Positions 1 to 9,018 are shown, counted from the stretch's first letter. The stretch: 64,000 bases of DNA from an uncultured Photobacterium sp. (GCF_947502415.1 NZ_CANMZV010000008.1:183980-247979); one strand, 5' to 3'. Program-made: numbers and translations. The notes: generated from the letters alone by a model not told the origin.

Positions 1-828
1 CATAGTTTTCGGCGCTTTCCAGATAACGAGTCCTATTTGCGGATAGAAAACGACGTTAAAGAAAAGCACTGCATTATTTTGGCCGATTTATCCCATCCTG
101 ACAGTAAGTGCTTGCACCTGCTTTTTCTTGCTGAAACACTGCGAGATCTCGGTGCGGCGTCTGTTGGGTTGGTTGCACCTTATTTGTGTTACTTACGCCA
201 GGATAAACGTTTTGTCGCAGGGGAAGCGGTGACTTCCCGGATCTTTGCCAGTTTACTCTCGCAGCATATCGACTGGTTGGTAACGGTTGATCCGCATTTG
301 CATCGTTATCACTCTTTGAATGAGGTCTATTCGATACCGTGCCGAGTGGTTCATGGCGCGTCATTGTTGGCGGCGTGGCTGGCCTCTCAGCAGGATATTT
401 TGTTGGTTGGACCTGATGCTGAAAGCGAGCAGTGGGTAGCCAAAGTAGCAGAACAAAGTGGCCACCCTTATGTTATCGGAGAAAAGCAGCGACTCGGTGA
501 TCGCGAAGTTGTGGTAACTTTGCCTGAGCTGGATTCATATAAAGTGAGTTCAGCGGTGGTTATAGATGATGTTATTTCCAGCGGACATACTTTGATGCAA
601 TGTATAGAAGCTTTGCATCTTCAAGGAATTGAAGATGTTTCATGCGCAGCTATTCATGGTATTTTTGTTGGCGATGCTGAAGAGCGTTTGTTGGAGACAG
701 GGATAAATAAACTGGTAACAACTAACTCGATTTCACACCCTTCGAATGAACTCGACTTGAGTGAAAGTTTAGTGATGCCAATATCTGCAAGTCTTGCCGA
801 ACTTAATGAGTTGAAAACCAAAGGATAG
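1..828 (+). CDS. Ribose-phosphate pyrophosphokinase-like protein, 5' end outside window
   Basis: The reading frame is open from base 1 (it reads HSFRRFPDNESYLRIEND), so the true start lies upstream and the TTG at 37 is only an internal codon. PRPP synthetases make phosphoribosyl pyrophosphate from ribose-5-phosphate and ATP for nucleotide, His and Trp synthesis. Visible family signatures are FPDNES (canonical FPDGE), YLRQDKRFVAGEAV (canonical YxRQDR), VDPHLH (canonical VDLH) and the PRPP-binding loop VVIDDVISSGHTL. These motifs diverge from housekeeping Prs, and the protein is shorter than the usual ~315 residues even allowing for a missing N-terminus, so it is probably the diverged PRPP-synthetase-family paralogue rather than prsA. 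It is convergent with cheV, with a hairpin between. Family call is firm; physiological role is inferred. Confidence 0.85.
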   Translation, partial: HSFRRFPDNESYLRIENDVKEKHCIILADLSHPDSKCLHLLFLAETLRDLGAASVGLVAPYLCYLRQDKRFVAGEAVTSRIFASLLSQHIDWLVTVDPHLHRYHSLNEVYSIPCRVVHGASLLAAWLASQQDILLVGPDAESEQWVAKVAEQSGHPYVIGEKQRLGDREVVVTLPELDSYKVSSAVVIDDVISSGHTLMQCIEALHLQGIEDVSCAAIHGIFVGDAEERLLETGINKLVTTNSISHPSNELDLSESLVMPISASLAELNELKTKG

Positions 829-868
829 TGGTAACGGTAGTTACTCTTGGAATTCAATAAAGATAAGT

Positions 869-890
869 AAGCCCACGATGACGTGGGCTT
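869..890. terminator. Bidirectional terminator hairpin between convergent genes
   Basis: Perfect 9-bp arms (aagcccacg / cgtgggctt) around the loop atga lie between the stop of the PRPP-synthetase-like gene and the stop of cheV. The U-tracts are weak on both sides, but the symmetric stem between convergent genes fits a shared terminator. Confidence 0.7.
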
Positions 891-905
891 GGATAATTTC
901 GAGTG

Positions 906-1811
906 TTATGAAACTTCACTGGTGTTTATCTGTTCTGCTCCTCGCAACATGGCGTGGATCAGCTCATTGGCTTCAAACTTCGTGAGCGCTTCATGGGCTC
1001 CGACCTGATGAGCCTGAGATACACTGATTTCACTGGAAAGTGAAGTGTGCAGGATGATATAGGCATGGTTCAGCTTATCGTTATTTTGCACTTCAAAAGC
1101 AAGCTCATAGCCGTCTAGTCCCGGCATTTCAATATCACTGACTAAGATATCAAACGGTGCTCCGACATCAGCGGCATGGTCAAGCATATTGAGTGCATCT
1201 CGTCCATTTGTCGCGATGAAGTAGGGGATGCTGATACTGTCTAGTGCTTGAGATAGCTGGCGGCGCGCAACGGCTGAGTCATCGACCAGCAGTATTTTCA
1301 ATGGTCGCAGAATTTCACGCTGAACATCTGTCAGTACCGGGTGGAGGCTATCAGGGTTATCAGGGAAAACTTTAGATAGCAGCAGTTCTACGTCAAGTAG
1401 CTGAACAAGCTTGTTTTCAACATTCATGACACCTGTCACAAATACATTTTTACCGAGTGCACTCGGTGGCGCATCGATTTTGTGCCAGTCACACTCCGTG
1501 ATCTTGTCGATCCCGCGAACTAAGAAACCTACCAGCATTCGGCGGCAGTCAGTAATGATGATGTAGCAGTCTTTGAGTTCGTCTTTTCTGAGAGGCGGAT
1601 AGCCCACTGCTTTTGCCATATCGATGATGGGAAGGGTGTCCCCACGTAAGTTTGCAGCTCCGAGAACTGTCGGGTGAGAGTGGGGAATTGCCGTTAGTTG
1701 TGTGTAGGGAACAATTTCTTTTACTTTCAGCGTTCCGATAGCAAATGATTGCAATGATGTTAGCTGAAATAGCAGCATACCCTGAGATTGATTTGTCGCG
1801 GATTTGATCAT
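906..1811 (-). CDS. cheV: Chemotaxis coupling protein CheV (CheW-REC)
   Basis: 301 residues. An N-terminal CheW-like domain (about residues 10-150) docks the CheA kinase to chemoreceptors. The C-terminal response-regulator receiver (about 170-295) has the acidic pair D177/D178 in LLVDDSA, the phospho-acceptor D226 in LVSDIEMPG and the conserved lysine K278 in LTKFE. The length and domain order are those of CheV, a phosphorylatable coupling and adaptation protein common in Vibrio. The ATG at 1811 is preceded by an AGGGA-like ribosome site. It stands alone and is convergent with the gene at 1-828. Confidence 0.95.
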   Translation of the reverse strand: MIKSATNQSQGMLLFQLTSLQSFAIGTLKVKEIVPYTQLTAIPHSHPTVLGAANLRGDTLPIIDMAKAVGYPPLRKDELKDCYIIITDCRRMLVGFLVRGIDKITECDWHKIDAPPSALGKNVFVTGVMNVENKLVQLLDVELLLSKVFPDNPDSLHPVLTDVQREILRPLKILLVDDSAVARRQLSQALDSISIPYFIATNGRDALNMLDHAADVGAPFDILVSDIEMPGLDGYELAFEVQNNDKLNHAYIILHTSLSSEISVSQAHQVGAHEALTKFEANELIHAMLRGAEQINTSEVS

Positions 1812-2360
1812 TTTTCAATCCCTGTTCGCGCGTTATTAAGATTTGGAACTTTTGACCAATATTCTAGCTGTTTATAGGGTTAATAGGAATCAATGGGTAG
1901 CTATTTTCAGGTGTTTATTGATCTGAATCTGATGTATATCGTCACTTCTATTTGTAACTGACTATCGTCTATCTAAATGTTTTGTAAATAATCAATAGCA
2001 AAAGATATTCTTATTTTAGCTTGTAAACCTTCTTAGTAATGACTAGCTGAATATTATGCAAGCATTGGTCTTTTTGGGATTAATGATTGGCATTTTGCTT
2101 CTTGATTACATCTTAATTGCACCTTTGCTTGAAGTGTTATTGAAAAAAGTCAAATAGTTTCGCTAAACAAAAAAAGATAGCTAACACTTAATTCGTGCTT
2201 ATTGTACAGGCTTTTAGACAGCCAGTTCGTTGGATATCAAGAAGTAGTTTGGATGATATAACTTGGCCATCTCATAAAGTCGGACGCGATAAGTGTACAT
2301 CGGTAACCGTAGAGAGAAGTGTTACCAGACTTTATTGATAACCGTTACGTGGAGTAAAAC
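1812..2360. other. Intergenic region between cheV and chitinase
   Basis: 549 bp between divergent genes, expected to hold both promoters. It is AT-rich. The only coding candidate is a 33-codon membrane peptide at 2056-2157 (listed separately). Close to the chitinase start there are short complementary pieces (cggtaac near 2300 and gttacc near 2320) that could form a leader hairpin. I see no convincing -35/-10 pair or known operator. Confidence 0.4.
2056..2157 (+). CDS. Possible 33-residue single-span membrane peptide
   Basis: ATG at 2056, stop TAG at 2155-2157. The peptide begins MQALVFLGLMIGILLLDY, a continuous hydrophobic stretch of about 28 residues, and ends with a positive tail KKVK, the pattern of a small inner-membrane protein. 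No good Shine-Dalgarno sequence precedes it and the frame is short, so it could be chance in an AT-rich spacer. Function unknown. Confidence 0.3.
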   Translation: MQALVFLGLMIGILLLDYILIAPLLEVLLKKVK

Positions 2361-4292
2361 ATGCAAAAAGGACTGAACCTTAGCACGATAGCTGGTGCTG
2401 TAGCCGCTATGTTGATGACAGGGATTGGGAGTACCGCCATGGCGGCTCCGACTCATGATAAGAATGTGATTGGTTACATTACCCAATGGGAAGCATGGAA
2501 AGGCCCTAACGAAGGCTTTACTGCAAAGGGGGAAGCTAACCACTTAAACGTAAATATGGATATTTACTCTATCCTGAACTTTTCTTTCTTCGGTGTTGCT
2601 AAAGATGGTTCATTGCACAGTGGCGACTTGAGGAACAAGAGCATTTATCAGCCAAATGCTGTCCAGGAGCCCGGTCCTTTATTGCATCCGGATGTTTATT
2701 CAAGCTGGGACTTCCATCTTCTTTGGGGGGAGTTGGAGTATATACATCAATTCCCAAGTAATGAATCCTGGAACCAGGAAAATTATTTAAAAGTAAAAGA
2801 ACAAGGTTTTGTGCCACACGGCAATGGTTGGTTACATGAACCTACAGGCATCACAGGGCAGTTCCCGATTCCACTGAAAAAGGCTGGTGGGGCTCCTGGT
2901 CTGATTGATCTTGCCCATTCAAAAGGTGTGAAAGTTATGGCATCGCTCGGTGGTTGGAGTATGTCTAAGCACTTCCCTGAAATGGCGGCCGATCCAACTA
3001 AGAAAGCGCGTTTCATGGCTGATCTCGATAAGTTGATGGCTTTAGGGTTTGATGGTATCGATATCGACTGGGAATATCCGGGAACTGGCGGCATGAACTT
3101 CAAGGGGAACCCTGAAGATTACGCTAATTTTGAGTTGCTGATGGAAGATATCCGTAAACGGATTGGTCCTAATAAGCTTCTTACTGCGGCATTCTCCGCT
3201 TCGACTGCAAAACTGGAAGGGTTTAACTGGTCACGCCTGTCGTCGAGCATGGATTACTTTAATATGATGACTTACGACCTCAATGGTGGTTGGTCTAATG
3301 TTGCAGGCCATAATGCGCCGCTTTATCCGTACCCAGAAGAAGAATATGCAGGTCTGAACCTTGATCACCTTCGTAACTGGATGGCAGCTAAAGGTATTCC
3401 TTCCAATAAGATCAACTTCGGTGCGGCGTTCTACGGCCGTGGTGTTCAGACAACAGAGGCTCAGGCTTATGTTGGTGCGCCAACGGATAAACGAACGGTG
3501 AACTTCAGTGTGGACGGTCCTACAGAGTCAGCTGTTGACCTGGATAACTGGAAAGTATTTGAAGGCCAGCCTAACTATAACTACATCGTTAAAACGCCGG
3601 GATGGGAACATAAGTGGGATGCAAACGCAGAAGTTCCTTATGCTATTAAAGGCAAATACTTCCTGAGCTATGATGACGTTCCTGCGATAGAGAAGAAAGC
3701 CCAGTACATCGTCGATAATAACCTCGGTGGTGTCATTGTCTGGCAGGTTCATGGGGATATTAAATGTGAAGGTTCAATTGTCAGCCGTGGCCGTATGCTT
3801 AAAGAGTGTACGAAGTTAAGCTCACCACTGGCTGAAGCTATTGACCGTGTATTCAGTGCCGGTAACGGTACTGTTCCGAATAATGCGCCTGTTCTGACTG
3901 TACCAGCTGCTCAGTCGACTCAGCCTGGTCAGACTATCAGCTTCACTGTTTCTGCTACAGATGCTGATGCCGGTGATAAGTTGTCTTTCAGTGTTACAAA
4001 TGCAACTGTTGTTGATAATGGTGATGGCACTGCAACGGTAACTTACAAAGCGCCAAACACTGCAACAAATCTGAAAGAAGTCGTAAGCGTTAAGGTGACA
4101 GATGGCCGTAAGAGCGTGACAAAAGATGTGGTTGTGAATGTTAACGTTACTAGCACAGGTGAAACAACCTGGGATGCAGGGAAGGTGTATGTCGGCGGTG
4201 ACGTTGTCACCTTTGGTGGCGTGAAATATAAAGCCAAGTGGTGGACAAAAGGTGACAAGCCTGGTCAAAGTGATGTTTGGCAACAGATCTGA
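2361..4292 (+). CDS. Secreted GH18 chitinase with Ig-like and CBM5/12 domains
   Basis: 643 residues. Residues 1-28 form a Sec signal peptide with cleavage after AMA. The GH18 TIM barrel (about 35-500) contains the SLGGW strand motif and the catalytic signature DGIDIDWEYP (about 230-239), whose glutamate is the acid that works by substrate-assisted catalysis on beta-1,4-GlcNAc chains. An Ig/cadherin-like module follows (about 510-595, DADAGDKLSFSV), then a C-terminal CBM5/12-type chitin-binding module (about 600-643) with exposed aromatics (AKWWTKGDKPG). The ATG at 2361 follows GTGGAG, and a strong terminator follows the gene. It degrades environmental chitin outside the cell and fits a marine Vibrionaceae host. 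It sits outside the island. Confidence 0.95.
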   Translation: MQKGLNLSTIAGAVAAMLMTGIGSTAMAAPTHDKNVIGYITQWEAWKGPNEGFTAKGEANHLNVNMDIYSILNFSFFGVAKDGSLHSGDLRNKSIYQPNAVQEPGPLLHPDVYSSWDFHLLWGELEYIHQFPSNESWNQENYLKVKEQGFVPHGNGWLHEPTGITGQFPIPLKKAGGAPGLIDLAHSKGVKVMASLGGWSMSKHFPEMAADPTKKARFMADLDKLMALGFDGIDIDWEYPGTGGMNFKGNPEDYANFELLMEDIRKRIGPNKLLTAAFSASTAKLEGFNWSRLSSSMDYFNMMTYDLNGGWSNVAGHNAPLYPYPEEEYAGLNLDHLRNWMAAKGIPSNKINFGAAFYGRGVQTTEAQAYVGAPTDKRTVNFSVDGPTESAVDLDNWKVFEGQPNYNYIVKTPGWEHKWDANAEVPYAIKGKYFLSYDDVPAIEKKAQYIVDNNLGGVIVWQVHGDIKCEGSIVSRGRMLKECTKLSSPLAEAIDRVFSAGNGTVPNNAPVLTVPAAQSTQPGQTISFTVSATDADAGDKLSFSVTNATVVDNGDGTATVTYKAPNTATNLKEVVSVKVTDGRKSVTKDVVVNVNVTSTGETTWDAGKVYVGGDVVTFGGVKYKAKWWTKGDKPGQSDVWQQI

Positions 4293-4320
4293 TTGATGTC
4301 TTAACAGCGATTGAAAATGT

Positions 4321-4350
4321 ACAGCCCTGATTATTGTCAGGGCTGTTTTT
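4321..4350 (+). terminator. Rho-independent terminator of the chitinase gene
   Basis: Perfect 10-bp stem (acagccctga / tcagggctgt) with loop ttattg, followed by a run of T, 28 bp after the chitinase stop. Confidence 0.92.
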
Positions 4351-4487
4351 CCTTAAATGATGTCATTGAGCAATTTGTATATTGAAGTTACATCCCTATA
4401 TTCGTTCAATCTTAGGAAAAATACTCATGTGAGCACTATAGTTAATAAGGTAGTTGGTGATTTGGATATTTTCTGAGGTGGGTGAAT

Positions 4488-4670
4488 ATGGAACTACGTA
4501 ATAAATCAGGAGAAATAGCTAAACTCGCGGATAACCTGACCATAAAAGAGATCATTGATATGGGGTTCTCACTGGATATCTGTGACGAGACCTACGACCC
4601 GAATGAACATTGGACAGTGAGTGGTAAAACACCTAAGGGTAAAGAAGAAAAAGACTACCCATCAAGCTGA
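4488..4670 (+). CDS. Small hypothetical protein
   Basis: 60 residues, beginning MELRNKSGEIAKLADNL. The ATG at 4488 is chosen over the GTG at 4482 because GAGGTG lies 7 bases upstream of the ATG. The protein is acidic and soluble, with no signal peptide or membrane segment. Its middle (about residues 20-40) reads IIDMGFSLDICDETYDP. A clear terminator follows, so this is a monocistronic unit between the chitinase and the tRNA. I do not recognise the family. Confidence 0.65.
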   Translation: MELRNKSGEIAKLADNLTIKEIIDMGFSLDICDETYDPNEHWTVSGKTPKGKEEKDYPSS

Positions 4671-4697
4671 GATTGAGCCGTACAGTTTTTATAACGG

Positions 4698-4726
4698 GAG
4701 CCGGACATTTCCGGCTCTTGTTTTTT
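4698..4726 (+). terminator. Rho-independent terminator
   Basis: Stem gagccgg / ccggctc with a 6-base loop, followed by ttgtttttt, 27 bp after the small hypothetical gene. Confidence 0.9.
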
Positions 4727-4901
4727 GAGCTTGTAGGAATACCTTACAAGATCTTATGTGATTGTTTTTTAAACGTTTGGTTGTTATTTTTGTGATCTCT
4801 GTCATATAAGGGAAAGCAGCACTTTATTTTGCTGCCAGATCTGACATTATGAATCCAGTTCGATGCACATCACGTTGGTATTCAATCAACGAATCAAATA
4901 A

Positions 4902-4978
<77 letters not shown>

Positions 4979-5185
4979 TTTCTTTTCTTGCAATAACAAA
5001 TCTATCTACTTGAAAATAAAGCGCCTTGTGGCGTGTTTTGGCGTACCTAGCGTTTGGCTGGTAATGGCTGCAAATCTGCATTGTGGCCAACTTGTGACCA
5101 GAATGGTGTCCACTGCTCGTTATTTTTATTTAGAAAATTACTGGCTCAGTAAACACCATGAGTCATCAGCTCAACATGAGCAAAA

Positions 5186-5398
5186 CTAATCATTCCCTTC
5201 TTTCTGAAACTCGAACAGTTCACCAACAGAAACGTTAAGGTAGTCGCACAATGTATCGATTACTTCTAAATCCACTCTTGTCGCAGTCTCATTATATAGG
5301 CGTGTAATCGTTCCTCTGTTGATACCGGTATCACGCGATACGTCAGAGATCTTCAATCGTTTTTCGCCCATCAACTTCGATAAATGACACTTCAACAT
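5186..5398 (-). CDS. XRE-family (Cro/CI-type) HTH regulator
   Basis: 70 residues, almost entirely one HTH_XRE domain: a recognition region (about residues 19-37, ISDVSRDTGINRGTITRLY) and the later helices VDLEVIDTLCDYLNVSVGELF typical of the family. The ATG at 5398 has an AGGAGA ribosome site. It is divergent from the excisionase-like gene at 5532, and the direct repeat caggagaa occurs twice in the short spacer. It likely represses itself and the integrase module. Confidence 0.85.
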   Translation of the reverse strand: MLKCHLSKLMGEKRLKISDVSRDTGINRGTITRLYNETATRVDLEVIDTLCDYLNVSVGELFEFQKEGND

Positions 5399-5531
5399 GT
5401 TCTTCTCCTGATAAAAATGTTCTCCTGCAGGTCAAAAATGGTTGCAATAGGTAATTATTGTGATACATTTTAATCTGTAGGAGGTCATTTGGGCCTTTTG
5501 TAAAGCAAATAGTGTTATAGGAGATTCTACG

Positions 5532-5744
5532 ATGAGTAATACCTATCTGACAACTAGTGAGCTTTCAGAGCGGATAAAGTACGACGCGCGCGTTATTCGT
5601 GAGCAATTGAAAGACTCCGTGCTATTTGAAGGGGTGCACTACATTCGTCCATTTGGAGGACGAAAAATTCTATTTATTTGGGAGCGTGTTGAAGAAGAAA
5701 TGCTTCATGGCATCACAACTGATTCACTTTCAACTGGTTTGTGA
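5532..5744 (+). CDS. Excisionase-like / AlpA-type small HTH protein
   Basis: 70 residues, starting MSNTYLTTSELSERIKYDAR and continuing to a strand VHYIRPFGGRKILFIWERVEEEM. This is the layout of the winged-HTH (MerR/Xis-like) recombination directionality factors that sit just upstream of island integrases. ATAGGAG precedes the ATG. Its stop lies 13 bp before the integrase start, so the two are probably co-transcribed. Role as excisionase is inferred from size, fold and position. Confidence 0.7.
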   Translation: MSNTYLTTSELSERIKYDARVIREQLKDSVLFEGVHYIRPFGGRKILFIWERVEEEMLHGITTDSLSTGL

Positions 5745-5757
5745 GCAGGAGGATGTC

Positions 5758-6936
5758 ATGGGAGTCATTAATATAAGAAGCGGCAAGCTAGTTATTGATT
5801 TTCGTTTTAAAGGTCAGCGGTGCCGAGAGCAAACCCAGTTAACAGACACGCCAGCAAATCGTAGGCGTTTAGAGAAGTTACTGAAGTGTATAGAAGCTGA
5901 CATCACACTTGGCACTTTTGATTACGCCAAATATTTCCCGAAAAGTAAAAAAGTCAAAAAGTTCGCTGCACTTGCCGAACGGAAGCGCAAAGCGAAGGCA
6001 TACTTTGAGTCACCAGATGCCCCAAGACTCAATGAATTTGCTGAAATCTGGTTATCCGAAAAGCAAATTGAGTGGCGCAAAGGCCATTATGAAGATGTTG
6101 ACGGTATTCTCAGGAAGTACATCATACCGATGTTCGGCAGTAAGAAGATCAGCGCCATCACCAAGCAACAAATCTTAAGCTTTCGATCTACACTCGCCAA
6201 AGTCCCAGGTCGAAAGGGGAAGGTACTAAGCCCATCTCGCATCAATCATATCATGACGCCATTAAGGATGATGCTGAACGAAGCCGCTGATCGTTATGAG
6301 TTTACTTCGCCTTGGAAGAATATTAAAGCATTAAAGGTTGGCCGTACTGAAGTTGACCCCTTCAATTTACAGGAAGTGGAGTTGGTAATTAAAAATGCGC
6401 CTGCAAATTTTCAAGCGTATTACATCACACGCTTTTTTACTGGGTTAAGAACCAGTGAAATTGATGGTTTGATGTGGAAAGATGTCGATCTGAAGAACCA
6501 AACGATCACGGTAAATCAGAGTTTGGTTCGCGGTGAATTGTCGGATCTCAAGACAGAAGGCTCTTACCGTGTCGTAATGCTGCCAGATAGGGTAGTGGAA
6601 GCATTAGCCGAACATAAGAAAACTTCAATTATCAAAGACAAATATGTCTTTACTAATGCCAAACATCAGCCCCTTAACTATCAAGTGGTTTCCCGCTCCG
6701 TTTGGTATCCCACACTGCGCAAAGCCAGGCTACGGCCAAGAAATCCCTATCAGACCCGCCATACCTACGCAACGTTGTTGTTGGCCTCCGGTGAATCTCC
6801 GGAATGGATAGCAAACCAGATGGGCCACACCACAACAACAATGCTGTTTCGTGTTTACTCAAGGTATGTGCCGAATCTGACTCGTCGTGACGGTAGTGCT
6901 TTTGAACGGTTTCTTCAGCAAGGAGGTGACGTATGA
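5758..6936 (+). CDS. int: Tyrosine-recombinase integrase of the island
   Basis: 392 residues. The ATG at 5758 is chosen because AGGAGG precedes it. The in-frame ATG at 5626 lies inside the upstream gene. An N-terminal arm-type DNA-binding domain (1-65, DUF3596-like) precedes a SAM-like core-binding domain (90-185) and the catalytic domain (200-375). Catalytic residues are visible: R231 in FFTGLRTSEI, K265, R334 and H335 in YQTRHTYAT (the first H of the HxxR box is Y331), H357 in QMGH and the nucleophile Y367. It would recombine the tRNA-Gly attachment site. It overlaps the next gene by 4 bp (ATGA). Confidence 0.93.
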   Translation: MGVINIRSGKLVIDFRFKGQRCREQTQLTDTPANRRRLEKLLKCIEADITLGTFDYAKYFPKSKKVKKFAALAERKRKAKAYFESPDAPRLNEFAEIWLSEKQIEWRKGHYEDVDGILRKYIIPMFGSKKISAITKQQILSFRSTLAKVPGRKGKVLSPSRINHIMTPLRMMLNEAADRYEFTSPWKNIKALKVGRTEVDPFNLQEVELVIKNAPANFQAYYITRFFTGLRTSEIDGLMWKDVDLKNQTITVNQSLVRGELSDLKTEGSYRVVMLPDRVVEALAEHKKTSIIKDKYVFTNAKHQPLNYQVVSRSVWYPTLRKARLRPRNPYQTRHTYATLLLASGESPEWIANQMGHTTTTMLFRVYSRYVPNLTRRDGSAFERFLQQGGDV

Positions 6937-7238
6937 ATTACTCGCCATTAACGATTCACTGTGCAAGCTTGTGCCTTGATGTCATTTATTCTCCAAGCTT
7001 TATGAAGCTAACTATGCAAGACATTTTGTCAGCAGAGGATGAGATTGCAGATATGGTTTACGAGAGAGCGTGTTTGCTGACTCAAAAGAATGATAGAGAG
7101 CGGAGGTTAGCTAGAGTGGTCGCGAAGTGTTTAGTTGAAGTCACGTTAAGTCACCGTTTTGAACCAAGACCTGTTGGAGTTGAATGGTTACTGGGGAGGA
7201 TAGAAGCAGAGATAGAAATGAATACTCAGTTTGATTAA
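6933..7238 (+). CDS. Hypothetical protein coupled to the integrase
   Basis: 101 residues. The ATG at 6933 overlaps the integrase stop (ATGA), so it is translationally coupled. No membrane segment or known motif is seen. It is mildly acidic and mostly helical in pattern (ILSAEDEIADMVYERACLL). A long inverted repeat follows at 7261-7340. Its place behind int suggests an integrase-module accessory protein, but the function is unknown. Confidence 0.7.
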   Translation: MNYSPLTIHCASLCLDVIYSPSFMKLTMQDILSAEDEIADMVYERACLLTQKNDRERRLARVVAKCLVEVTLSHRFEPRPVGVEWLLGRIEAEIEMNTQFD

Positions 7239-7260
7239 AAAAGAACATAAGTTGATTAAA

Positions 7261-7340
7261 AGTACTAGTTCAGGCTAGATTAATATAAATTATCATATAA
7301 ACTGATTTATGTGCCATTTATATAAAGCCGAACTAGTACT
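7261..7340. repeat. Long inverted repeat between convergent genes
   Basis: Left arm agtactagttcaggct (7261-7276) pairs with right arm agccgaactagtact (7326-7340): 11 perfect bp, one bulged base, then 4 bp. The ~49-nt AT-rich interior contains a smaller near-palindrome (catataaa/tttatgtg). It lies between the convergent genes ending at 7238 and 7375 and may act as a bidirectional terminator or as a trace of an insertion. No T-run follows. Confidence 0.6.
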
Positions 7341-7374
7341 AAATTTCATATAAAGAGTAACTTCTATATTTGTA

Positions 7375-9018
7375 TTAACACATATCCTTACTTATATAGT
7401 TGTCAGTGTGGTTATGCGGTTGTGTTACTGGTTCTTTCGGTATGTCTTTGGGCAGCTTAATATGCAAAAGCTCTTCTGCATCGTGGCTAAGTCCAAATGC
7501 TAAGGAAAGACGATGAAAGTTACTCTTAACTAAGCCATCAGCTAGCAAATTATTTGGTATAAATAACTCAGTGAGAGTCATCCGTGAACTATAACTAATG
7601 TTATCGTTAAAGCAACGAACAAAGTCATTATAAATTGACATGTCGCCAGCTCCACCACAGATAAAAACTTTGGTTGATTTTTCGTGCGGGTGGGCATACT
7701 TGTTAACTCCTGGTAGGAAAATATCATGTGAGATAGAATACCCAATGTCATTCTTGAATTTAATGTCAAAGTTATTGCTGTTGATCTTGATAGTATTAAC
7801 ATACTCCTCGATGGATTCAGGGAGAGCTTGTTGTGAGATTTTATGAGAATAAATCTCGTCGAGATAACTAATTATTTCAGGTGCAGAAATGCCATTTTCT
7901 GAAATTTTTCTCTTTAGCCAACTTATCCTTCCATCATGAAGGATGAGAGCACCATTTTTCCATACTGCTGCTGTATATATATTATGCTGAGGTTCGTAGT
8001 CAGTACCTGTAATCACAAAATAGCATGCATCTACAGTACTTCCTCCAACATCAATAAGCATCATGTTATTTTTTCTTTTGTCCCACTTTCTAGACTTTAG
8101 AAAGCCCTGAATTTGAGCTGTCAGTTCAGGAACTACATTAATCATGTCGGATTCTAACTCATTAAAAACTGAGTCATCATGATTAATAAGTCCATTTTCG
8201 ACAAGTTCAATGTAATATTTAAGTTTTTGGTTAGTAATATCAGAACTGGAGAAACCTAAATTTAATCCAGCAACACCTGCGATTTTGAATACTGTTAGCA
8301 GTTCCTGATTATTCATTGAATCTGCTGGGACACCAATATTGACTTCCCAATCAATTTCTGATTGAGAGTAAATTTTGCCTACGTCAGAAAAAAATATATT
8401 AATTGAGTGACGAAAAACTAAGGCAATGAAGGCAGTAATGATCACCATTGCTTCATGATTTTTTGGGTTTTCTAGTAAATCTAATTTGAAATTCTTTAGA
8501 CAGTTTTCTTTTCCTGTCAGAGAGTAAGTGTTTCCATTAAGAAAAACTCTGCTAGGTATGATAAATGGATTAACATTGTCAGTGGTAAGCTTTATTGCAT
8601 ATGCTTGATTTTTATTGTGATCCCTAAAAACAACTTTAGTTGCTGAAGTTCCAATATCTAAACCTACTATAATATGGTCTGAATAATTAGTATTTTCTGG
8701 TTTCTTGTATTCTACTTTTGGCTTGGTAATGCTAACTTTATCTTCATGATCGTTGACTAATATCGAGTTTGGTTGAAAAGCCACATCTAAAAGTGTTATG
8801 TCTTTTTCTTTTTTTTGTTGCTCTTTGATAATATGAACATGTTGTGTTTTACTTTCTCTGTTAGGTGTTTTTTTCTTCTGTTTTATGGAGTTTGTTTTTT
8901 TTGATTTGTTCTTTGATTTGTTCTTTGATGGTGCGATGTTTGTCTTTTTATCAGAGCTCAATGTATTGCGCTCTAGGCCAGCTTTTTTTAGAGCGTTAGA
9001 CATTATTTTGTTTTTCAT
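7375..9018 (-). CDS. Actin/Hsp70-fold ATPase-like protein
   Basis: 547 residues. The first ~110 residues are a Lys/Ser/Asn-rich, probably disordered extension. The remainder shows the three nucleotide-binding signatures of the actin/Hsp70/ParM fold: phosphate-1 IIVGLDIGTSATKVVF (about 115-130), phosphate-2 MMLIDVGGSTVDACYF (about 315-330) and the adenosine motif KVFICGGAGDMSIYNDF (about 450). It is the last gene of the leftward helicase operon, 11 bp after the SNF2 gene. It may assemble filaments or act as an ATP-dependent chaperone or switch for the helicase complex. Base composition is more AT-rich than the large upstream genes. The fold is well supported; the role is inference. Confidence 0.8.
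   Translation of the reverse strand: MKNKIMSNALKKAGLERNTLSSDKKTNIAPSKNKSKNKSKKTNSIKQKKKTPNRESKTQHVHIIKEQQKKEKDITLLDVAFQPNSILVNDHEDKVSITKPKVEYKKPENTNYSDHIIVGLDIGTSATKVVFRDHNKNQAYAIKLTTDNVNPFIIPSRVFLNGNTYSLTGKENCLKNFKLDLLENPKNHEAMVIITAFIALVFRHSINIFFSDVGKIYSQSEIDWEVNIGVPADSMNNQELLTVFKIAGVAGLNLGFSSSDITNQKLKYYIELVENGLINHDDSVFNELESDMINVVPELTAQIQGFLKSRKWDKRKNNMMLIDVGGSTVDACYFVITGTDYEPQHNIYTAAVWKNGALILHDGRISWLKRKISENGISAPEIISYLDEIYSHKISQQALPESIEEYVNTIKINSNNFDIKFKNDIGYSISHDIFLPGVNKYAHPHEKSTKVFICGGAGDMSIYNDFVRCFNDNISYSSRMTLTELFIPNNLLADGLVKSNFHRLSLAFGLSHDAEELLHIKLPKDIPKEPVTQPHNHTDNYISKDMC

Noticed and set aside
3822..4283. 153-codon minus-strand ORF opposite the chitinase C-terminus
   Set aside because: Shadow of the Ig-like and chitin-binding domains; no start signal or domain.
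5626..5757. Longer N-terminus for the integrase from ATG 5626
   Set aside because: It lies wholly inside the excisionase-like gene in another frame, and the ATG at 5758 has a strong AGGAGG site and begins the conserved arm-binding domain.
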